From contig NZ_FTOT01000015.1 of assembly GCF_900156815.1 (NCBI RefSeq), positions 1 to 45,135 on the forward strand: a DNA stretch of 45,135 nt, given 5' to 3'. Origin of the DNA: Gemmobacter megaterium. Lineage in GTDB: Bacteria; Pseudomonadota; Alphaproteobacteria; Rhodobacterales; Rhodobacteraceae. Under the pieces are notes generated by a model that saw only the letters and a list, made by a program, of their open reading frames with translations, was not told where the DNA came from and ran no database searches. Positions 40,330-45,135 of this stretch are shown piece by piece; within the stretch, counting starts at the first letter, position 1; each line of letters begins with the position of its first letter. Both the position numbers and the translations under genes were made by a program.

Positions 40330-40985
40330 TGGGTTGGCTCTTCTATACCGACGGCCGCGTCCAGACCTACGCGGATGAGAAAGCGGAAATCGCCCGGCTC
40401 TGCACCTCTCATGGCGACACGCGCAAGACGGAACTGGTCAAGGCCTGCAAGGTGGGCTCCACCTGGTATGCGGCGGCAAAGGTCACCAATCTCGACGGCA
40501 CCCCTGTCGAAGACACGACCTATGTCACCGATGCGGATGGCTCCATCACTTTCGGGGCTGTCTTCCTCACCCGATACGATGACGGCTGCTGGGGCTACAA
40601 GGACATGGAGGAAAGTGCTGGCCCGAACGAATCTCGTGCTCCGCTTGGGCTGATCGAGCTTCTCTCCGACCTGAAAGACCCGGACAGCTACGCCCAGGAC
40701 TGGCGTCAGCGCTGCCGGAATTGGGCTGCGATCCCGGACTACGAGGAAGGCGACAAGATCAGGCTCGCCACGCCCGTGACGCTCACCGATGGCAGTACAT
40801 GCCGGATCGTCACCGCGACGCACTACAGGCGTGGGCGGCAAAAACGCCGCTGCTACCGCATCGAGGAAACCGGTGGGCTCGTACGCCTGTCGAAGGCCTC
40901 GCTTGCGGGCTCGGAGCTGCTCAGCTCCGCAAAAGGCGAGGCCAGTCCTGTGCTGGCGGAGTTCCTGGCGGGGCAGGGTGGCTGA
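40329..40985 (+). CDS. Conserved plasmid protein (DUF6927-like)
   Basis: A 218-residue protein with MGWLFYTDGRVQTYADEKAE at the start and VGSTWYAA and FLTRYDDGCWGYKDMEE in the middle. I recall this pattern from a conserved family of unknown function on alphaproteobacterial plasmids. The C-terminal third is basic. ATG 40329 is used; a GTG lies one codon upstream. Function unknown. Confidence 0.65.
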   Translation: MGWLFYTDGRVQTYADEKAEIARLCTSHGDTRKTELVKACKVGSTWYAAAKVTNLDGTPVEDTTYVTDADGSITFGAVFLTRYDDGCWGYKDMEESAGPNESRAPLGLIELLSDLKDPDSYAQDWRQRCRNWAAIPDYEEGDKIRLATPVTLTDGSTCRIVTATHYRRGRQKRRCYRIEETGGLVRLSKASLAGSELLSSAKGEASPVLAEFLAGQGG

Positions 40986-41043
40986 GTTTCCCGCTGAGAC
41001 AACACCACGGGACCACGCGCGCACATATTGCCGACTTGAAAAC

Positions 41044-41061
41044 GTATCTCAAATGAGATAC
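41044..41061. promoter_or_regulatory. Operator-like palindrome before the RelB-type gene
   Basis: GTATCTCA-AA-TGAGATAC, perfect 8-bp arms, 28 bp before the antitoxin start. Toxin-antitoxin operons of the RelB/DinJ type are autoregulated at such palindromes. Confidence 0.65.
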
Positions 41062-41089
41062 ATCATTCCCATCAACTGGAGGACCATCC

Positions 41090-41389
41090 ATGCCTGCCCA
41101 AACATCCATGCTTCATGTCCGTGTTGACGATCAGCTGAAAGCACAGGCTTCGGACGCACTTGCGGGCGTCGGTCTGACGCTCTCCGACGCGGTGCGTATT
41201 CTTTTGACCCGCGTGGCCGCAGAAGGCGGCTTGCCTGCCGGATTGACCGCTGACCCGGATGCCTATGACGCCTGGTTCCGGGCGAAGGTACAGGAAGCGC
41301 TGGACGATCCAAGGCCCACAACGCCCCATGCCAAGGCGATGCAAGACGCCCAGGCATTGATTGACGGGAAGCGCCTTGCCAAATCTTGA
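41090..41389 (+). CDS. RelB/DinJ family antitoxin
   Basis: A 99-residue antitoxin. The N-terminal ribbon-helix-helix has MLHVRVDDQLKAQASDAL and GLTLSDAVRILLTRVAAEGGLP. The C-terminal part (AWFRAKVQEALDD) would bind the toxin. An autoregulatory palindrome precedes it. Its partner toxin gene overlaps its end by 14 bp but is cut after 34 codons by an insertion sequence, so the antitoxin is now alone. Confidence 0.9.
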   Translation: MPAQTSMLHVRVDDQLKAQASDALAGVGLTLSDAVRILLTRVAAEGGLPAGLTADPDAYDAWFRAKVQEALDDPRPTTPHAKAMQDAQALIDGKRLAKS

Positions 41390-41476
41390 ATGGAAAGCCA
41401 CGGCCATAACCGACTTGCTGGCAATCATTGACTACATCTCTGACGACAATCCGGATGCCGCCCAAGTTCTCAAAGA
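41376..41476 (+). pseudogene. RelE/ParE-type toxin gene, truncated by ISL3
   Basis: TTG at 41376 opens LEWKATAITDLLAIIDYISDDNPDAAQVL, shown here as LEWKATAITDLLAI and YISDDNPDAAQ, the start of a RelE/ParE-fold ribonuclease or gyrase toxin. After 34 codons the frame runs into the left end of the insertion sequence at 41477 and stops at 41585. All catalytic residues of the C-terminal part are missing, so the toxin is dead. Confidence 0.85.
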
Positions 41477-43184
41477 GGCTCTGCCTCACTTTGTGTGGCG
41501 GAACGGTAGCATTCTCGCCCGCAACAATTCTGGACCGGCTCGGCCGTACATGGCGCGCTTGAGGGTCTTCAGACGATTGATCTGACCTTCGGCCTGGCCG
41601 TTGCTCCAGGGCATCTCGATGGCGTTTTTGACCGCATCGAGGTCCCGATTCAAGGTGCGGGCAAAGCGCACGATTGGCGCCAAGTCGGTTTCAATCGCGT
41701 CGTCAATCCATGCAGGGAGCGGGTCTGCCACGCGACCTCGCAGGATGCCATTGAACCGCATGGCGAGGCTGCGCATCGTTGCGAAGGCCGGAGAGCCGGT
41801 CTTGAGCGCGTCGACTTTCCGCGCCTGATCCGCGGTGAGCTTGCCGCGAGGTTTGATGCACAGCGCGGCCGCAATGACCGGGGAGATCGCGTGCCCAGTT
41901 TCGGGGTCCCGGACTGGCTTAAGGATTTCGTGCTCTACCTTGGGGTCGCTCGCTTGCTGTTCGGCTCTGCGCCAACCCGCCAGCAGCCGCTGCAAATGCG
42001 ACTGACTCCCCTCGTAACCACGCTCTTGGATCATACGGAACAGGGCGCTGCCAGTTCGAATGCCCTCCTTCCAGCTTTGGCTCAGGAACCCTTCAAAGTA
42101 CCACGGCGAAGTCGGTTTCAAAGCTGCCCGCTTGCGGTCCGGTGGTGTCTCGAACTGCAGCCATTTCGCGATGCTGCGACGCGGGAACCCTGTTCGCCGC
42201 CCGATCTCGCTGCAGGAAAGCCCCTGATTTCGGAGCGCATGGATGGTGGTGAAAATCTCTTCCCGAGACGTCCTGTGCGCAAGGCGGGACTTCAGAAGGC
42301 TTCCGGCTGCGGTAATGTTGTCAGCGTCGGACAACAGCGCTCTGCCGGTCGCACGGCCGTGAAGGTTCATTTGCTCCTCGATGGCCTGCCGCAGGTTCTG
42401 CACGATATGGAACCGATCAGCGACCTGCTTCGCCTGCGGTGCCCCTTGCCGTGCAGCCTGGGCGTAGAGGCCGCACCGATCTCTGCTGATCACTTCCACA
42501 TCGGGGTGTCGCTTCAGCCAGTTGGTGCAAGTGACGACATCTCGATCCTCGAGAACATCGATGACCACGCGACGCTCCAGGTCCACAATGATCGTGCCGT
42601 AGGTTTGCGACTTCCGCCAGCTCCAGTCGTCGATCCCGATGACTGTTGGCGGCTCGGCGGTGCCTTGAGCACGCTTCTTCAGATGCCTGAGCACCGTGTC
42701 ATCGCTGACCCCAAGTCCCAATCGGTGCAAGAGCCGCTCGGCAGGTCGCCCGCCTGCCGCATGCCCAAGATGGCTGACAATCTCCCCGACACGCGACGTA
42801 CGACGTGCAAAAGGACGCGCAATCCATGCGATCTGGTCCGAGAAAGTCCGACGTGGGCAAGCGGGTGCCTGACATCGCCAACGGCAAACCGCGAGATCAA
42901 CCGTTACCTCGTCTCCATGGGCGGGATAATCCTGCAGCCGCCGACGCCGCCAACCGTGACGACGTCGCGAATGCAATCCACAGTCTGGGCAGATGCCGCT
43001 TGGTGTCAGACTGCCCGATACAATCCACCCGCCGGATTCACTTCGATCAACGCTTTGAACGGCAACATCGCTCCCGGGCGACCAGTGCTTCTTCGAAATC
43101 ACAACTATCCCTCCTGAATTTTCCAGTTTCAGGATAGTTCCGCCACACAAAGTGAGGCAGAGCCCAATTAAGGGCTACGCGACA
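41477..43184. mobile_element. ISL3-family insertion sequence
   Basis: The element carries one transposase gene. The left end starts GGCTCTGCCTCACTTTGTG and the right end has the inverted copy around 43133-43163. On the right, similarity to the remnant at 44343-44388 continues about 20 bp further, to 43184 (TTAAGGGCTACGCGACA), so the true terminus is probably there and the left end seems trimmed. No 8-bp target duplication is seen between the flanks. Confidence 0.8.
41486..43150 (-). CDS. ISL3-family transposase
   Basis: Up to 554 codons; the real start is probably an internal GTG or TTG near 43100, because the first 17 codons lie in the inverted repeat. The N-terminal zinc finger has ICPDCG and CRWRCQAPACPRRTF. 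The DDE domain shows VIGIDDWSWRKSQTYGTI, VISRDRCGLYAQAA and ADRFHIVQNLR, and the C-terminus has WSNGQAEGQINRLKTLKRAMYGR with the catalytic Glu. The gene looks intact. Confidence 0.92.
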   Translation of the reverse strand: MCGGTILKLENSGGIVVISKKHWSPGSDVAVQSVDRSESGGWIVSGSLTPSGICPDCGLHSRRRHGWRRRRLQDYPAHGDEVTVDLAVCRWRCQAPACPRRTFSDQIAWIARPFARRTSRVGEIVSHLGHAAGGRPAERLLHRLGLGVSDDTVLRHLKKRAQGTAEPPTVIGIDDWSWRKSQTYGTIIVDLERRVVIDVLEDRDVVTCTNWLKRHPDVEVISRDRCGLYAQAARQGAPQAKQVADRFHIVQNLRQAIEEQMNLHGRATGRALLSDADNITAAGSLLKSRLAHRTSREEIFTTIHALRNQGLSCSEIGRRTGFPRRSIAKWLQFETPPDRKRAALKPTSPWYFEGFLSQSWKEGIRTGSALFRMIQERGYEGSQSHLQRLLAGWRRAEQQASDPKVEHEILKPVRDPETGHAISPVIAAALCIKPRGKLTADQARKVDALKTGSPAFATMRSLAMRFNGILRGRVADPLPAWIDDAIETDLAPIVRFARTLNRDLDAVKNAIEMPWSNGQAEGQINRLKTLKRAMYGRAGPELLRARMLPFRHTK

Positions 43185-43442
43185 CCTCGTGGCCGTCCGC
43201 CGTTCCCGAGGTGGGCGTTTTTGATCCTGCTCGAAGAGCTCTTGAAGCCGCGTGTCAAATCCATCGCACAGCTTATGCCGGGCCGGTGGCGCTTGCCGCT
43301 GATAGCTTGGCGGGCTCGCATCCTTCAGATACTTCTTGATCGTGTTCCGCGACAAACCGGTTGCCCGCGCCACAGATCGGATACTGCGACCTTCAACCAA
43401 AATCCAACGACGGATCTTCGATACACTTTCCATCAATATCAC
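43185..43442 (-). pseudogene. IS21 transposase IstA, N-terminal fragment
   Basis: About 85 codons with the IstA N-terminal HTH: IRRWILVEGRSIRSVARATG and LSRNTIKKYLKDASPPSYQR, then LFEQDQKRPPRERRTA. It ends at the ISL3 junction, where RRTA is followed by IS sequence. No DDE domain remains. Confidence 0.85.
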
Positions 43443-43537
43443 CTGCTCATTCCTCCGCGCTATTCGGCGCGGATGCTAACGTCGCAGGTGGGTCAATTTT
43501 ACTCGCTCATAACCCACCTAAGTGGATCAATTTTGCA
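43185..43537. mobile_element. IS21-family fragment (left end with start of istA)
   Basis: The fragment holds an IS21-type end with repeated motifs GGGTCAATTTT (about 43490) and TGGATCAATTTTGCA (to 43537), plus the first part of istA. It is cut at 43185 by the ISL3 element, and the rest is missing. Confidence 0.72.
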
Positions 43538-44388
43538 TGCTGATTCACATTCTGAAGTCCCGCCTCGCGCACAGGACGTCTCGGGACGAGATTTTCACCA
43601 CCATCCATGCGCTCCGAAATCAGGGGCTTACCCTGCAGCGAGATCGGGCAGCGAACAGGGTTCCCGCGTCGCAGCATCGCGAAATTGCTGCAGTTTGAGA
43701 CGCCGCCCGACCGCAGGCGGGCAGCTTTGAAACCGACTTCGCCGTGGTACTTTGAAGAGTTCCTGAGCCAAAGTTGGAAGGACGGCATTCGAACTGGAAG
43801 CGCCCTTTTCCGTCTCAGCCAAGAGCGTGGTTACGACGGGAGCCTGACGCATTTACAGCGGCTGCTGGCGGGCTGGCGCCGAGCCGAACAGCAAACGAAG
43901 GCCCCCTCCTCGGAGCACCAGATCTTGAAGCCGGATAGGGACCCGGAAACCGCGCACGCGATCTCCCCGGTCATCGCGGCCGCGCTTTGTATCAAACCCC
44001 GCGGAAAGCTCACCTCGGATCAGGCCCGGAAAGTCGACACTCTCAAGGCCGGCTCTCCCGCCTTCACAACGATGCGCAGCCTCACCATGCGGTTCAACGG
44101 TATCATGCGTGGCCGCCAAGCAGACCCGCTCCCTGCATGGATCGACGACGCGATCGAAACCGACCTGGCGCCCATCGTGTGCTTTGCCCGTACCTTGAAC
44201 CGGGACTACAATGCCGTCAAAAACGCAATCGTGTCTTGGAGCAACGGCCAGGCGGAAGGTCAGATCAACCGCCTGAAAACCCTCAAACGCGCAATGTAAG
44301 GCCGGGCTGGTCCCTAATTGTTGCGGGCGAGAATGCTACCCTTCCGCCACACAAGGTGAGGCAGAGCCCATTTAAGGGCTACGCGACA
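43538..44388 (+). pseudogene. ISL3-family remnant, opposite orientation
   Basis: The last 60% of a transposase gene closely related to the intact one. Its 5' part was removed at the IS21 junction (43537). A frameshift occurs near 43630 (ACCCTGCAG where the intact copy has TTCCTGCAG with one base less). A TAC-to-TAA change ends the frame at 44299 (KRAM then stop). The element end follows to 44388. It is non-functional but could serve for recombination with the intact copy. Confidence 0.85.
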
Positions 44389-44507
44389 TATCTGTTTGGA
44401 GGCCAGATGCACTTGGACGGGCGGGCGATCGACCAAAAGAGCGCACCAATCAAAACCAGACCGGACAGCAGGCCTACGACCACTAGTATGCCTTGGGCAA
44501 TCGTCAT
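44379..44507 (-). pseudogene. Truncated membrane protein gene (methyltransferase-like?)
   Basis: ATG 44507 overlaps the CDF stop (ATGA) and opens TIAQGILVVVGLLSGLVLIG, a hydrophobic helix, then ALFWSIARPSKCIWPPNRY. The start resembles membrane proteins of the isoprenylcysteine methyltransferase-like group, which accompany CDF genes; this is a weak match. The coding sequence runs into the ISL3 remnant end at about 44388 and stops at 44379 after 42 codons. Confidence 0.55.
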
Positions 44508-45135
44508 GAGCGGTGTCCGAACACCTGCGCCTCCTGATGCGCATTGTCGGTCGCTTCGAATTCAAGCGTGGAATGCTCGATTGAGAAACGTTCATGCAGC
44601 ACCGATTTGACGTTTTCTTTAATTTTGTCGGCCTCACCCATCCGGTCGCGTTCGACAACAATATGGCAGTCCAATGCCGCAGTGTTCTCCTGCATTTGCC
44701 ACAGGTGGACATGATGCACGTTCACAACGCCATCGACACTCTGGATCGCTCTGACCACGTCATTTCCATCAATATCTGGTGGGCTCCCAAGCATCAGGGT
44801 TCGAATTGGGCCCCCTATTTCGGTGAAGGACAGATACAGGATGTAGAGCGCGATGCCGATGGTGATGGCCGGATCCACCCAACGCATATCATAAAGTATA
44901 ATGAGCGTCCCGCCGACTATGACGGCCACTGAAGCCAACGCGTCCGAAAGGTTGTGGAGAAACAGCGCGCGGATGTTCACGCTCCCCTTCTGCATCGAAT
45001 AGGTCAGCATTGCGGTCAGCGTGTCGACCACAAGCGCAATTCCACCGAGAATGACGACGGTCCACCCCATGACTTCGGGTGGATCAATCATGCGCATGCC
45101 ACCTTCGTAGATCAGGTAGAAGCCGATCACGATCA
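44504..45135 (-). CDS. CDF family cation efflux protein, C-terminal part (starts at 381)
   Basis: This is the rest of the gene that begins at 381 and crosses the window edge. It has helices 3-6 with the second metal site HNLSD (in ALFLHNLSDALAS) and a cytoplasmic ZT-dimer domain with VVNVHHVHLWQM and DCHIVVERD. With the first part the protein is 305 residues and complete. Both HxxxD sites are present, as in zinc/cadmium exporters. Its stop overlaps the truncated membrane gene by 4 bp. Confidence 0.92.
   Translation of the reverse strand, partial: IVIGFYLIYEGGMRMIDPPEVMGWTVVILGGIALVVDTLTAMLTYSMQKGSVNIRALFLHNLSDALASVAVIVGGTLIILYDMRWVDPAITIGIALYILYLSFTEIGGPIRTLMLGSPPDIDGNDVVRAIQSVDGVVNVHHVHLWQMQENTAALDCHIVVERDRMGEADKIKENVKSVLHERFSIEHSTLEFEATDNAHQEAQVFGHRS
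45041..45135. repeat. Terminal direct repeat, copy 2 (circular overlap)
   Basis: Identical to bases 1-95. See the entry for copy 1. Confidence 0.93.

Noticed and set aside
41361-41585. A complete small RelE-type toxin
   Set aside because: Only the first 34 codons match the toxin; the rest is translated insertion-sequence end.
41891-43117. A 408-codon plus-strand open frame
   Set aside because: Antisense to the ISL3 transposase, which has zinc-finger and DDE motifs.
1-45135. CRISPR array, tRNA or rRNA genes
   Set aside because: I saw no regularly spaced short repeats and no cloverleaf or rRNA-like segments on either strand. Small RNA genes other than the ctRNA could be missed by eye.

Overview
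This window is almost certainly one complete circular plasmid of about 45,040 bp, opened inside a gene. Bases 1-95 are repeated exactly at 45041-45135, and a cation diffusion facilitator (CDF) gene cut by the window edge becomes one continuous 305-codon frame when the copies are overlapped. The replication unit is repABC with a counter-transcribed RNA between repB and repC and two 16-bp parS palindromes at the end of repC. This layout, the GC-rich coding and the accessory proteins point to an alphaproteobacterium, most likely of the Rhodobacterales. No relaxase, type IV secretion gene, rRNA, tRNA or CRISPR array is visible.

Layout. (1) 44379-45135 joined to 1-16201: a metal and cell-envelope island. 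On the minus strand lie a MerR regulator, YnfA, a short CDF protein, a transglutaminase-like protein, a full CDF exporter and a truncated membrane gene. On the plus strand a long operon encodes SCO, DsbB, a DsbA-like protein, PCuAC, a second SCO, an M23 peptidase, a DUF411 protein, ZIP, LspA and Lnt. Facing it are a CPC-type P1B ATPase and two L,D-transpeptidases. Four MerR-type promoters (-35, 19-bp spacer with a dyad, -10) precede the main units, so one divalent-metal MerR protein may run the island. (2) 15104-23691: DUF1612-like protein, serine recombinase, VapBC-like toxin-antitoxin pair, repABC, parS and a decayed parB-like gene. (3) 23703-34391: a second island with a two-component system, two PepSY proteins, a bis-heme ferric reductase-like protein, a DUF2271 protein, a PepSY-TM/flavodoxin/FNR fusion, ApbE, a TPC-type P-type ATPase and a VIT1-family transporter. 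Its control regions carry matching inverted pairs of CTGA-N7-CTGA boxes. (4) 34397-41389: plasmid accessory genes (ArdC, DUF3768, intact ParB-like protein, several unknowns) and a RelB-type antitoxin. (5) 41376-44388: a nest of insertion sequences (ISL3, an IS21 fragment, an ISL3 remnant) that cut off a relE-like toxin gene on one side and a membrane gene on the other.

How it may work (inference). The first island appears to defend the envelope against divalent metals or copper by export, periplasmic chaperones, disulfide chemistry, lipoprotein maturation and peptidoglycan remodelling. The second resembles an extracytoplasmic flavin/heme electron-transfer chain linked to metal reduction, with two metal transporters for efflux or handling, controlled by its own envelope-sensing two-component system. 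This second island is the best candidate for an undescribed system.
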